Shown piece after piece: positions 53,824 through 62,639 of a DNA stretch of 64,000 nucleotides. A program made the position numbers and the translations under genes. The notes under the pieces were generated by a model. The model was not told where the DNA came from, ran no database searches, and saw only the letters and a list, made by a program, of their open reading frames with translations. Numbering within the stretch: position 1 is the first letter of the stretch; each line of letters starts with the position of its first letter. Location of the stretch: the NCBI RefSeq assembly GCF_000813345.1, contig NZ_BBQF01000003.1, positions 62,001-126,000 of the forward strand, written 5' to 3'. Source of the stretch: Sulfurospirillum arsenophilum NBRC 109478 (lineage in GTDB: Bacteria; Campylobacterota; Campylobacteria; Campylobacterales; Sulfurospirillaceae).

Positions 53824-55299
53824 CTATTTTAAACTCTTCGCTAACGTGCTCATCTCTTTCTCAAACACTACAAATTTTTTATCGAGCTGGGCTCTTACTT
53901 TAGCTTTCTCTGCAGGCGTTAAAAACGAATAGTCGATACTGTTGTAAACATACTTTTTGATGGTCGCATAGCTTGGGTGGTAGCGGCTGGCAAGCAGGAC
54001 ATACTCGTGGCTAAGGTTGGCTCTTGAAACACCTGAATCGTCCGTAGAGATGATGATAGGCACGCCATACGCCGCATAGATGGAGTAGGGGTGTTCACTG
54101 CCTGCAACGCCTAAGATGAACTCATTGCTCGTAAGGTTTATCTCCACTGCGGCATATTCTTTAAGCTCTTTTAGAAGCGAGAGTGACTCTTTTTCATACG
54201 CCAAATCCACACCATGACCGATGCGATTTGCCCCTGCGATTTTACGCGCTTGGGTTATGTGAAAGAGAAGTTCTTTAGGCTCAACCATCCCGATGGTAAG
54301 CTCTCCTGCGTGAAGTGAGTGTGGCACTTGTGGGTATTTACTCACAAGGTAGTTAAACATACGCATGTGAAGCGTGTAGTCGTTGATCGCTACGGTGTTG
54401 TTCTCAGGTGCTACGATGTTCACACCCACGATAAGGGGTGAGCTAAGAACGGCTTTATAACCCGCAAGTAAGTCAGTATAGACTTGCAGAGGATCAAGCA
54501 CTCGAATCGCGTAGGTTTGGTAGCGCATCGTAAAGTTTGCTGTGTCGATGCCTTCGTGTCGGCGCTCTAACTCCGTGACAAAATTTTGCACTTTTGCGCT
54601 AAAGGCTTGGTTGCGCGTATAAACCGCACTGATGCGATCTAGCAAAGCGTTGACCTCTTCTTGCGTGGTAGCATGGCGCAGTTCGTTATTGAACATTTTG
54701 ACTTCATCGGTGTTGAAAAATTCCGAGCTGTTGATGCCGATGCGAGAGAGCATGCTCTCGATGTACGAGACATTTTCGTTGAGTGCACGTTGTTTAATGA
54801 TGTTCAGCCCCACGTCCATATATTGGTCTGAGATAGGCGAAAAGTAGCCAAAGGTGTTGAAAAAGTTGCTATCGGGTGGTAGTTGGTTATGGCTGTGGTT
54901 GTCGAAGTCTTTGTCAGACCAGAGCATGAGCAGTTTACGGTAAAGTGTATCGTCTGCAATGAGTTGATCGACAGTGACGATCTTGCACGTTTCGCCACCT
55001 TTTGCTTTGACGATTTTGAAGCTACACGTATCGATAAACCAGTCGTTATTTTTCACCCATTCTAGGTAGGTTTCGGCATAGATGGAGCCTGAGTAGTGGT
55101 GATGTAAGTCGCCTCCTTTAGGCATTTGAGTGAAAAAGAGATTTTGCAGCGCAATATTGGGGATATTGGCTTCAAACGTGCGCTCATACAGTGCTGAGGT
55201 TGCGCCCTCATCGTCATTTTGCGGCAGATTTGGTGTTGGGGTACATCCTATAAAAAGGCTCAAAAGTACCAAGAGGCTTAGATGTTGAAGATAACGCAT
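53824..55299 (-). CDS. Adenosine deaminase-like lipoprotein
   Basis: The 491-residue protein has a lipoprotein signal (LLSLFIGC near residue 19). Catalytic motifs of the adenosine deaminase family are present: KGGDLHHHYSGS (zinc His pair), SLHAGE, GHGVDL and ISTDDSGV. The length and N-terminal extension resemble secreted ADGF/CECR1-type enzymes more than cytoplasmic Add. It probably deaminates nucleosides in the periplasm. AAGGAG before the ATG is the edge of a TTACATGTAA palindrome. Confidence 0.82.
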   Translation of the reverse strand: MRYLQHLSLLVLLSLFIGCTPTPNLPQNDDEGATSALYERTFEANIPNIALQNLFFTQMPKGGDLHHHYSGSIYAETYLEWVKNNDWFIDTCSFKIVKAKGGETCKIVTVDQLIADDTLYRKLLMLWSDKDFDNHSHNQLPPDSNFFNTFGYFSPISDQYMDVGLNIIKQRALNENVSYIESMLSRIGINSSEFFNTDEVKMFNNELRHATTQEEVNALLDRISAVYTRNQAFSAKVQNFVTELERRHEGIDTANFTMRYQTYAIRVLDPLQVYTDLLAGYKAVLSSPLIVGVNIVAPENNTVAINDYTLHMRMFNYLVSKYPQVPHSLHAGELTIGMVEPKELLFHITQARKIAGANRIGHGVDLAYEKESLSLLKELKEYAAVEINLTSNEFILGVAGSEHPYSIYAAYGVPIIISTDDSGVSRANLSHEYVLLASRYHPSYATIKKYVYNSIDYSFLTPAEKAKVRAQLDKKFVVFEKEMSTLAKSLK

Positions 55300-55325
55300 G
55301 GTAACTCCTTACATGTAAAACGTTT

Positions 55326-56399
55326 TTAAAACGTTAAGTTTGCAATACGCTCATTGGCTTGCCTGATCCGCTCAAAAGGAATGGCTCCATTTTTAACTTG
55401 TAAAAAAATGGTTTCTACAATCTCATCTGTTTTCGTCTGTGAGAGCTGGTTGCCAAAGAGTAGCATGTCGATGCCCGAATTAATCGCCAAAGTCACGGTC
55501 TCTTTGAGTGGGTAATACTTCGCAATCGCTTCCATTTGCAAATCATCGCTAATCAATACACCATTATAGTGCATTTTTTCTCTCAAAAGTGTTGTGTTGA
55601 CGGCATAAGAGAGTGTCGCAGGGTAGGTATTGTCTAATTTTGCGTTATAAACATGGGCTGACATGATCATCGAAACAGTGTTGGAATCGATGAGTTTTTG
55701 GTAAGGCTCTAGCTCTTTTTCGCTCCATGTTTGGGTAACATCAACAAAGCCTAGATGCGAATCGCCCAGTGATGAGCCGTGCCCTGGAAAGTGCTTAAGC
55801 ACGCTGATAACCCCTTTGTTTTTGAGTGCATCGATAAATACTTTGGCATACTGAACGACCGTTTCACTCTCTTTTCCATACGAGCGCTCTAGCCCAAAGA
55901 TTACTTTATTGTCAGGATTTACTGCCAAGTCCACCACGGGTCCAAAGTCACAGTTGATGCCATAAGTTGAGAGCATCTGAGCCATGAGGCTGTAAACATT
56001 TGTGGCATGTTCGAGTGAAGTTTTAGAAAGTGCAAAAGCGGAAGGAATCTCAGCAAAACCATAACTTGGTTTGAGCCTTGCCACCTTGCCACCCTCTTGG
56101 TCGATGGAGATAAGCAGCGGTTTTTTCGCATAGCGTTTGAGCTGTTTACTCAGTTCTTTTAGTTGTTCTGGAGAGCTAATATTTTTTGTGCGATTTTTCT
56201 CTTTGTAAAATCTGTCAAATAAAATAACCCCACCCAGTTCATAATTTTGTAGCTCTTTAACGATGGTACTTTGCGAATCAATAGTCGCATCATCAAAGCC
56301 AACGACCAGCATGTGACCGATCATTTTTTTGAGTTCACCATCATTTGGAAGCGCCAATAAAGAGGTTATAAGGGTAAAAAAGAGGACAAATAAACGCAC
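55326..56399 (-). CDS. Glycoside hydrolase family 3 beta-N-acetylhexosaminidase-like protein
   Basis: The 357-residue protein has a signal peptide and the family 3 motifs LISIDQEGGKVARL, VLKHFPGHGSSLGDSH and the nucleophile region GVLISDDLQMEA. It is NagZ-like and may act in peptidoglycan recycling. NagZ is usually cytoplasmic, so the exported form could act on wall fragments or other sugars in the periplasm. Confidence 0.87.
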   Translation of the reverse strand: MRLFVLFFTLITSLLALPNDGELKKMIGHMLVVGFDDATIDSQSTIVKELQNYELGGVILFDRFYKEKNRTKNISSPEQLKELSKQLKRYAKKPLLISIDQEGGKVARLKPSYGFAEIPSAFALSKTSLEHATNVYSLMAQMLSTYGINCDFGPVVDLAVNPDNKVIFGLERSYGKESETVVQYAKVFIDALKNKGVISVLKHFPGHGSSLGDSHLGFVDVTQTWSEKELEPYQKLIDSNTVSMIMSAHVYNAKLDNTYPATLSYAVNTTLLREKMHYNGVLISDDLQMEAIAKYYPLKETVTLAINSGIDMLLFGNQLSQTKTDEIVETIFLQVKNGAIPFERIRQANERIANLTF

Positions 56400-56434
56400 A
56401 AATATCCTTTATTGTTTAGAAAATTATAGCGCAG

Positions 56435-57103
56435 TTAGGATTTTCTAGGCTTGAATCTTACGGCTTGATGCAGTGGGTTTTCAATACACTTTAGTTGATA
56501 GTCAATCATCGCGTGAAAAGGGGTGAGAAACGCTTCTATCTTCTCTTGCGCTATCGTTTCGATCTGCCACTTACTCAGCAGCTCCAACACGGTGAGTGTG
56601 GACTCAATGGTAGATAAACAATACTCCAAGGGTTGCTCTTTGATCTTAAACTCCGAACGCTTCGTGGCGTCAAAGCTGATGTGCGAAAGAGCATGCAAGT
56701 TTTTACTCTCACGCATCATTTTGAGCGAACACGCCCATGTTGAATCGATGAGGAAAATCGCCATCGGTTTTTTTACATGTAAAGCTTTTTCAGCCAGAGG
56801 ATTTTTGTGACTCAGGTTGATAGCATGAGCGGAGGGGTAGAGAATGAAACTCTCATGCGTTGCGATGATCTCGTTGATGCGCGCATTGTCACTAAAGTCG
56901 ATGCCCATAAAAAGCTCAGAGTTTGGTAAGGAGAGATGCGTCAAATGCCCCGTGCCGTTTTTGGTTTTTTTAAACTCTTTGGGGTGCATCAAAACGATAA
57001 ATTTGGTCTGCGTCGCAATGGGGCGAATATGAGTACACATACACGAGCTTTTGGGTCTGTGACACTTATAACATTTTGCTCTATCACCATAAATCGTTTG
57101 CAT
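56435..57103 (-). CDS. DTW-domain tRNA-uridine aminocarboxypropyltransferase (TapT-like)
   Basis: The product is 222 residues from the ATG at 57103 (AAGGTGG upstream). It has the zinc cysteines CYKCHRPKSSCMC, the DSTW block (FLIDSTWACSLKM) and LSTIESTLTVLELL. DTW proteins add the acp group of S-adenosylmethionine to uridine in tRNA. It overlaps no neighbour but follows the pentapeptide-repeat gene closely. Confidence 0.85.
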   Translation of the reverse strand: MQTIYGDRAKCYKCHRPKSSCMCTHIRPIATQTKFIVLMHPKEFKKTKNGTGHLTHLSLPNSELFMGIDFSDNARINEIIATHESFILYPSAHAINLSHKNPLAEKALHVKKPMAIFLIDSTWACSLKMMRESKNLHALSHISFDATKRSEFKIKEQPLEYCLSTIESTLTVLELLSKWQIETIAQEKIEAFLTPFHAMIDYQLKCIENPLHQAVRFKPRKS

Positions 57104-57141
57104 TGCCCACCTTAAAATTATAGACTTCTCTCGTAACCCAT

Positions 57142-57744
57142 TCAAACCAGTACAATTCCCATTAATTCAAGCAACTGAAGTGCTTCGTATCGGCTGAAAA
57201 TAGCCCCTTTGAGATGGTTGGTGCGCAGATCGATCATCGTGTTGCTTGCATCCGTGAAATTGGCGTATTCCAGATGGGTATTTCCAAAGAGTGAGCCTTT
57301 GAGGTCAGAGCCTCGAAAGTCTGATTTTTCGAGTTTTGCGCTTCTAAAGTCGGCTTCGGTTATACGGCATTCACTCATCACAAGTCCGTTCAAGGTTAAG
57401 CCAAAAAAATTACTGTCACCCAGAAGGCATTCTCGAAACTGGAGTGGTTCGATAGAGAGAAGACTCTCCCAATTTGCCATCGTCCAATCAATCCCGATCA
57501 TTTTACATGAGGAAAACTGAACAGCGTTCATTTTGGTGTCGGTGAGTTTCATCAGGCTGAGGTTGCAGTTTTCAAAACAACACCCTATAAAGCGACACGA
57601 GGAGAAAAATGTTTGACTAAAATCGCATGAGACAAAGGTGCAGTCATCAAACTCTGCTTTGGTGATCTTTTGTTTGTGCAGATTCACACCTGTAAAATTT
57701 TCTGCAAATACGTCCATCTTGTCAGTGATACATTGGAGAGCCAT
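57142..57744 (-). CDS. Pentapeptide-repeat protein
   Basis: The 200-residue protein shows repeated A(D/N)LXX units, e.g. FRGSDLKGSLFGNTHLEYANF, which form a right-handed quadrilateral helix. Proteins of this type include DNA-gyrase protectors, but most are of unknown role. The similarity to QnrB-type proteins is only general. Confidence 0.82.
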   Translation of the reverse strand: MALQCITDKMDVFAENFTGVNLHKQKITKAEFDDCTFVSCDFSQTFFSSCRFIGCCFENCNLSLMKLTDTKMNAVQFSSCKMIGIDWTMANWESLLSIEPLQFRECLLGDSNFFGLTLNGLVMSECRITEADFRSAKLEKSDFRGSDLKGSLFGNTHLEYANFTDASNTMIDLRTNHLKGAIFSRYEALQLLELMGIVLV

Positions 57745-57771
57745 TGATTAAATACCTTCTTCGTCTAAAAC

Positions 57772-58872
57772 TTATTTTTGTGTAATTTCTTTGTATATTT
57801 TCACTGCCAATGCCACTGCTTCCTCTTTTTCGTGAGCAGAAAGGCTTGGGAAAAAAGCACCAAGTCCCTCTTTGTGGTTGGTTTCAAAAAACTCGATCAT
57901 CAAAGCGTAGCCTATGATAAAGCCATCTTTTTGCTCAAAATTTTCACGAAAACGCTCAAGCAATTTGCCTCTAGCGTGTGCCCATTTGACGATGAACTGC
58001 TTGATAAGCTCTTTGTTTTTTTGAATGGAGTTTTGAACCTCCAAGATCTCTTTATAGGTTGTAAAGGTGTTGATAATGTTTAAAAAGAGACTGATGTTCG
58101 CCGACTGCATCTGCTCTGAAAAGGCAACCGAGGTTAACTCTAGTTTTTCGATAATATGAGCTTCTATCTCTTCCAAATCGTTTGATTGTTCGATGAAAAG
58201 TTTGAGGCTTTCGGCGTTAATGTCGATGTTTTCAAACCCTTGTTTGGCAATATTTTCAACGTAATTGTGGATGTCGAGTTTAAGCCTGCTAAATTCATCA
58301 TCGGCAATTTCAAGAATGCTGGCGATGCGTGAGAATTTTCGACGGAACTCCCTTGGAACGGCAATGTTGGATTTGTAGCCGATGTCATGTTCTATCTCTG
58401 CCCACGCGTGCTGGAGGATGGTTCGCACTTGGATTTCAAATTTGAGATTTTTGTAGTTTTTATACTCTCTTAGCTGTGCGCGCTCGTCGTTGATGGAGCA
58501 GATGATGTGATAGGAGAGGTAGCCAAAACGGTCGGGATCGAGTATTTTCTTTTTGTCGATGGAGTTTACTTCGTCTATTTTGAACTCTTTAAAGATAAGA
58601 TTGACGATTTTTTCAACATCAATTTCAAAATAGCTGATGATACGGCAACCCACAATATCGGTGATCTCGCTGAGGTCTTGGTACTTGTTTTTGCCGTCTA
58701 TTTTTTTCGATAAACTGTTCTTTTCTTTGACTCGGTTTTCAATGGAGTGGTACGAGATGTTCTCTTGGTCTAGGAGTTCTTTGAGTAAGATGTCCATTTT
58801 GTCGCTAAAGCTTTCATACTGCTTGAGCTCTTTTTCAAACTCGGCGATGAGATGATGTTTGTTGTTTTCCAA
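57772..58872 (-). CDS. RelA/SpoT-domain (p)ppGpp synthetase-like protein
   Basis: The 366-residue product is read from a TTG at 58872 with AAGGAG six bases upstream (an ATG nine codons earlier lacks one). The synthetase domain has DIVGCRIISYFEIDVEKI, LSYHIIC and EIQVRTILQHAWAEIEHD with the catalytic Glu. There is no HD hydrolase or TGS domain, so it is a small alarmone synthetase with a long helical C-terminus (about 200-366). Confidence 0.85.
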   Translation of the reverse strand: MENNKHHLIAEFEKELKQYESFSDKMDILLKELLDQENISYHSIENRVKEKNSLSKKIDGKNKYQDLSEITDIVGCRIISYFEIDVEKIVNLIFKEFKIDEVNSIDKKKILDPDRFGYLSYHIICSINDERAQLREYKNYKNLKFEIQVRTILQHAWAEIEHDIGYKSNIAVPREFRRKFSRIASILEIADDEFSRLKLDIHNYVENIAKQGFENIDINAESLKLFIEQSNDLEEIEAHIIEKLELTSVAFSEQMQSANISLFLNIINTFTTYKEILEVQNSIQKNKELIKQFIVKWAHARGKLLERFRENFEQKDGFIIGYALMIEFFETNHKEGLGAFFPSLSAHEKEEAVALAVKIYKEITQK

Positions 58873-59011
58873 AAGGACTCCTTGTACGAGATAAATCATT
58901 TTATTTTATAGTATGCGAGCTTAAGATTGTGCGAAATGAGGTTGAGTGTTTTCTTTAAGCCCAACTCTTATACAATTAAGAAGTATTAACCAACTTCAAA
59001 AAGGAGAGAGC

Positions 59012-59107
59012 ATGGCAAAAAGTAAAGATATGAAAAAAGAAGTCAAAAAGAAACCCGAAAAGTCGTTAAAAGAGAAACGTGAAGAGAAAAAAGCAAAAAA
59101 AGCTTAG
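59012..59107 (+). CDS. 31-residue lysine-rich small protein
   Basis: The ORF begins ATG GCA AAA AGT, with AAAAGGAGAG upstream. The peptide starts MAKSKDMKKEVKKKPEKSLK and is mostly Lys and Glu; it ends KKAKKA. Small basic proteins with this opening are widespread in bacteria, with unknown role (nucleic-acid binding is a guess). A good terminator follows, so this is a complete transcription unit. Confidence 0.65.
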   Translation: MAKSKDMKKEVKKKPEKSLKEKREEKKAKKA

Positions 59108-59123
59108 TCATCTACACGCCCAT

Positions 59124-59153
59124 GCAAGAGGGATAAAAAATTGTTCCTCTTGC
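59124..59153 (+). terminator. Terminator of the lysine-rich small gene
   Basis: An 8-bp stem (GCAAGAGG / CCTCTTGC) is followed by a moderately T-rich stretch and a TTTACATGTAAA copy (59162). Confidence 0.65.
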
Positions 59154-59307
59154 ACTGATTCTTTACATGTAAAATAGTTTATCCTCAATTCACCCACGAA
59201 TAGCCCAATATTCTCTCATTTTTCCATTACGTTAAAAAAATACTGTAAGAGAAGTTTAAGTACATGACTCTTATACTTCACTAAGAACTTAAAAAGGAAG
59301 AGAGCCA

Positions 59308-59601
59308 ATGAAAAAAATCGTTTTAATTGCAACATTAGTCTTGAAAAATTCAAAAAATGAAGGAATTATGGAAGCTTTGACGGCTTTACACAAGGCTACC
59401 CACAAAGAAGACAAAGGCTGCTTGCAGTACGATGTTCATAAAGATATAGAAAAAGAAAATACCTATGTTTTTGTGGAAACATGGGAGAGCGAAGCACTTT
59501 TGGCAGCACACATGGAAAAAGAGCACTTCAATGCATACAAAACATTTTTAGGTGACAAGGTTGAGAGTTTATCGCTCCAAAAATTAGAAAAAATCTTATA
59601 G
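59308..59601 (+). CDS. Antibiotic biosynthesis monooxygenase-family (YgiN-like) protein
   Basis: This 97-residue dimeric ABM-fold protein has conserved KGCLQYDVHKD and FVETWESEALLAAHMEKEHF. Such proteins act on quinones or haem-like substrates. It is followed eight bases later by a nitroreductase gene, a pair suggesting quinone redox. The upstream gap has TTATACTT boxes. Confidence 0.82.
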   Translation: MKKIVLIATLVLKNSKNEGIMEALTALHKATHKEDKGCLQYDVHKDIEKENTYVFVETWESEALLAAHMEKEHFNAYKTFLGDKVESLSLQKLEKIL

Positions 59602-59609
59602 GAGACGCA

Positions 59610-60365
59610 ATGGAAAATCCAACCATCAAACAACTGCAAAATCGAAAATCGATCCGTCAATTCACCGGTGAAGCCATCAGTGATGAAAGCTTAGAGCTTA
59701 TCTTTAAAACGGCGCAACGTGCTCCAACCTCTATCAACGCTCAACAAATCAGCCTTGTTTACACACGGGATAAAGCCAAATTGAAACAGATTTCCGAGTT
59801 GTGCAACCATCAAGCGCATATTGCCACAGCTGAGGTTTTTGTTGGCATTGTCATCGACTTTAATCGTACGAATATGATTACTGAGAGTATGGGAAAAAAA
59901 CACGTCATCGAGCAGAGTGCCGAGGGCATTATGGTAGGCGCTGTGGATGCGGGCATTATGCTTATTCAGCTTCAAGTCGCTGCCGAAGCGTTGGGGTATG
60001 GCACAACATGTATTGGGGCGGTACGTGAAAATTCTGACAAGATGATACAACTCTTTAACCTTCCACCAAAGACCTTTTTAGCCGTAGGTTGCACTATCGG
60101 AGTTCCTACACAAGATGCTAAAAATGCTCCTTTAAAACCACGTGTTGCACTTGAGAGTTTTGCAATGCAAGATAGTTACGACAGTGAAAAAGTGAAAAAG
60201 GGCGTGTTTGAGTACGATAAAACCTTCAAAGCTTTTAGAGATGCAACAGGAAGTGGTTCTATGCCTACCTACGCTGAGATTACTTCGAACGCGTATTCGA
60301 GCATTTATTACCGAAAAACAGGCAAAGTTTTAATGGCACAAGGGTTTGCATTTAAAGACGAATAA
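59610..60365 (+). CDS. Oxygen-insensitive NADPH nitroreductase (NfsA-like)
   Basis: The 251-residue flavoprotein has the N-terminal RKSIRQFTGEAIS, the flavin block RAPTSINAQQ and the GYGTTCIGAVR segment near 133. Its length fits NfsA/FRP. It may reduce nitroaromatics or quinones. Confidence 0.87.
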   Translation: MENPTIKQLQNRKSIRQFTGEAISDESLELIFKTAQRAPTSINAQQISLVYTRDKAKLKQISELCNHQAHIATAEVFVGIVIDFNRTNMITESMGKKHVIEQSAEGIMVGAVDAGIMLIQLQVAAEALGYGTTCIGAVRENSDKMIQLFNLPPKTFLAVGCTIGVPTQDAKNAPLKPRVALESFAMQDSYDSEKVKKGVFEYDKTFKAFRDATGSGSMPTYAEITSNAYSSIYYRKTGKVLMAQGFAFKDE

Positions 60366-60377
60366 CTATTTTTAGAC

Positions 60378-60407
60378 AGGGATATGAAACCGTATCCCTT
60401 TTTCTTT
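60378..60407 (+). terminator. Rho-independent terminator after the nitroreductase gene
   Basis: Stem AGGGATA / TATCCCT, 8-nt loop, followed by TTTTCTTT. Confidence 0.85.
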
Positions 60408-60484
60408 ACACATAAAATCATTCTATTTCCGCTAAAATACCTCTCCAAAAATCTTTACATGTAAAACCTAGGAAAGCAAAAATC

Positions 60485-62599
60485 ATGAACCCACTTATCC
60501 CCATTTTAGTTCAAAAAACAGGCATTGCCAAAGAAAATATCATCAACATTTTAAAACTTTTAGAAGAGGGCTCAACCATCCCTTTTATCGCGCGTTATCG
60601 CAAGGAGATGACGGGTGGTGCGAGTGATGAACAGCTGAGGGAGTTTGATAGCATTTATGCGTATGCCAAAAAATTACATGATCGTAAAGAAGAGATTTTA
60701 CGGCTGATTGCTGAAAAAGTCGTTCTCAGCGATGAGGTGAAAAAAGCGGTTGAAAAGGCGAAGACGCTGCAAGAGTTGGAAGACATTTACAGGCCTTACA
60801 AAGAGAAGAAAAATACCCGTGCGGCGTTGGCAATTGCGGCGGGGCTCAGTCCATTAGCCGATGTTTTGGAGAGGGCGGAGTTAGAGCTCGAAGCGTTTGA
60901 GAAAAAGGCGCAGAGTTTTGTGAACGAGAAAGTTGGAAGCGTTAAAGAAGCGATTGCAGGAGCGCAAGACATTATCGCGGAGCGTTACAGTGACGATGCG
61001 AAAGAGCGTGAGTATTGGCGGTCACAACTGCATGACTACGCTTCGTTTGAGATCAAAGCAACAAAAACGCTCAAGCCTGATGGACTTTATGCCAAACTTG
61101 CAGGCAAAGCGGAACGCATCGCTTCGATTCCCTCACATCGTTACTTAGCAATGATGCGTGGTGTGAGCGAAAAAGAGTTACATGTAAAGATACTGCACGA
61201 GATGGAAAGAGTGGAAAGTGCGATAGAGCGTTACCGCATTCCACGTAACGCTAGAAGTTCTAAAAGCTATCTTTTGGAAGCCTATTTGGATGGGTTTAAA
61301 AGACTTCTCTTTCCCTCTTTGGAGCGAGAGATTCACGTACTTATCAAAGAAAAAGCCGATACACAGGCGATTGCAACATTCGGTAAAAATCTCTCTCAAC
61401 TTTTAAACACGCCACCTGTGACCAAGCGTGTGATTTTGGGCGTTGACCCAGCGTATCGTACGGGGTGCAAACTCGCTGTTGTGGATGAACATGGCACGTA
61501 CCTGACCCATGCGGTTATTTACCCAACGCCACCGCAAAGTGACTATGAAAATTCCGCTAAAGTTATCAAAGAATTTACGCAAAAGTACCACATCACCGCT
61601 GTGGCGATTGGCAATGGTACGGGTTCTCGCGAAAGCCAAGAATTTTTTGCACGTCTAAACCGTGAAGAGGGGTTGAATCTCGCCTATACGGTGGTTTCAG
61701 AAGCGGGTGCTTCTATCTACTCGGCTTCTAAAATTGCTACGCAAGAATATCCAAATTTGGATGTGACGATACGAGGGGCAATTTCCATCGCCCAACGTCT
61801 ACGTGACCCAATGGCGGCACTCGTGAAGATTGATCCAAAATCTTTGGGTATTGGGCAATACCAACACGACGTCGATCAAAAAAGCCTAGAGAAAAAACTG
61901 CATGAAGTCATTGAGGATTTGGTTAACCGCATTGGCGTTGACCCCAATAGTGCTTCGGTTTCACTGCTCTCGTATGTGGCGGGAGTAGGTGAAAAACTTG
62001 CAAAGTCTATTGTCGAGCATCGAGAGAATAAGGATGCGTTTACATGTAAGTCTGAACTTTTACATGTAAAGGGTTTAGGAGCCAAAGCCTACGAGCAATG
62101 CGCAGGGTTTTTCCGCATTCGCGAGGGTAAAAGTGTGCTGGACAATACGGGCGTTCACCCTGAGAGTTACGTCATTGCTGGGCAACTTTTACTGCGCGAA
62201 GATATAGCACAACTGAGCAAAGAGCAGATCATCGCGTTAGCCCGTGAGCATCGCATTGGTGAGGCGACGCTTCAAGACATCATCGCTGAGCTTTTAAAAC
62301 CTGGTTTTGACCCAAGAGAAACATTGCCACCGATTGCATTTCGTTCTGACCTAACCGACATTAGTGAGTTAAGCGAAGGCTCCATTGTTTCAGGAGTAGT
62401 GCGAAATATCGCCGATTTTGGGGCATTTGTGGACATTGGGCTGAAAAATGATGGACTCATTCACATCTCCCAAATGAGCGACAAACGCATCGCGCATCCG
62501 TTGGAAGTTTTGAGCATCAACCAGCAGTTAACGCGTATTCGTGTCATCGAAGTGGACAAAGAAAAAGGCAAAGTCAGCCTTAGCCTCAAAGAGGTGTAA
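60485..62599 (+). CDS. tex: Tex-family RNA-binding transcription accessory protein
   Basis: The 704-residue protein has a Tex N-terminal helical region (IARYRKEMTGGASDEQLREFD), YqgF-like nuclease fold (LGVDPAYRTGCKLAVVD), helix-hairpin-helix pair (SYVAGVGEKLAKSIVEHRE) and a C-terminal S1 domain (VSGVVRNIADFGAFVDIGLKNDGLIHISQM). Two palindromes just 20 bases apart (62040, 62060) are read as FTCK and LHVK between the two helix-hairpin-helix units; a third copy lies at 61178. Confidence 0.95.
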   Translation: MNPLIPILVQKTGIAKENIINILKLLEEGSTIPFIARYRKEMTGGASDEQLREFDSIYAYAKKLHDRKEEILRLIAEKVVLSDEVKKAVEKAKTLQELEDIYRPYKEKKNTRAALAIAAGLSPLADVLERAELELEAFEKKAQSFVNEKVGSVKEAIAGAQDIIAERYSDDAKEREYWRSQLHDYASFEIKATKTLKPDGLYAKLAGKAERIASIPSHRYLAMMRGVSEKELHVKILHEMERVESAIERYRIPRNARSSKSYLLEAYLDGFKRLLFPSLEREIHVLIKEKADTQAIATFGKNLSQLLNTPPVTKRVILGVDPAYRTGCKLAVVDEHGTYLTHAVIYPTPPQSDYENSAKVIKEFTQKYHITAVAIGNGTGSRESQEFFARLNREEGLNLAYTVVSEAGASIYSASKIATQEYPNLDVTIRGAISIAQRLRDPMAALVKIDPKSLGIGQYQHDVDQKSLEKKLHEVIEDLVNRIGVDPNSASVSLLSYVAGVGEKLAKSIVEHRENKDAFTCKSELLHVKGLGAKAYEQCAGFFRIREGKSVLDNTGVHPESYVIAGQLLLREDIAQLSKEQIIALAREHRIGEATLQDIIAELLKPGFDPRETLPPIAFRSDLTDISELSEGSIVSGVVRNIADFGAFVDIGLKNDGLIHISQMSDKRIAHPLEVLSINQQLTRIRVIEVDKEKGKVSLSLKEV

Positions 62600-62602
62600 G
62601 CG

Positions 62603-62633
62603 TTTACATGTAAGGATTTTCCTTACATGTAAA
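62603..62633. terminator. Hairpin from two TTTACATGTAAA palindromes between tex and the Ni/Co exporter gene
   Basis: TTTACATGTAAGGA and TCCTTACATGTAAA pair in a 14-bp stem with a 3-nt loop, between convergent genes. It has the same design as 49674-49703. Confidence 0.65.
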
Positions 62634-62639
62634 AATCAC

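Larger units (their letters stand above)
3957..62632. repeat. Forty dispersed copies of the palindrome TTACATGTAA (mostly TTTACATGTAAA)
   Basis: Starts of the 10-mer: 3957, 6287, 10495, 10976, 13821, 15004, 15228, 15364, 16294, 18382, 22997, 23326, 23783, 26455, 27059, 27557, 28463, 30021, 31705, 38727, 39637, 40198, 41072, 41598, 45826, 47511, 49674, 49694, 50332, 50834, 53767, 55309, 56773, 59163, 60455, 61178, 62040, 62060, 62604, 62623. Twenty-two lie inside genes and eighteen between them. From base composition alone about 0.2 would be expected. In genes it is read as Leu-His-Val or Phe/Leu-Thr-Cys; the third frame contains a stop and is not used. Large gaps without copies: 18.4-23.0, 31.7-38.7 and 41.6-45.8 kb. 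Confidence 0.95.
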
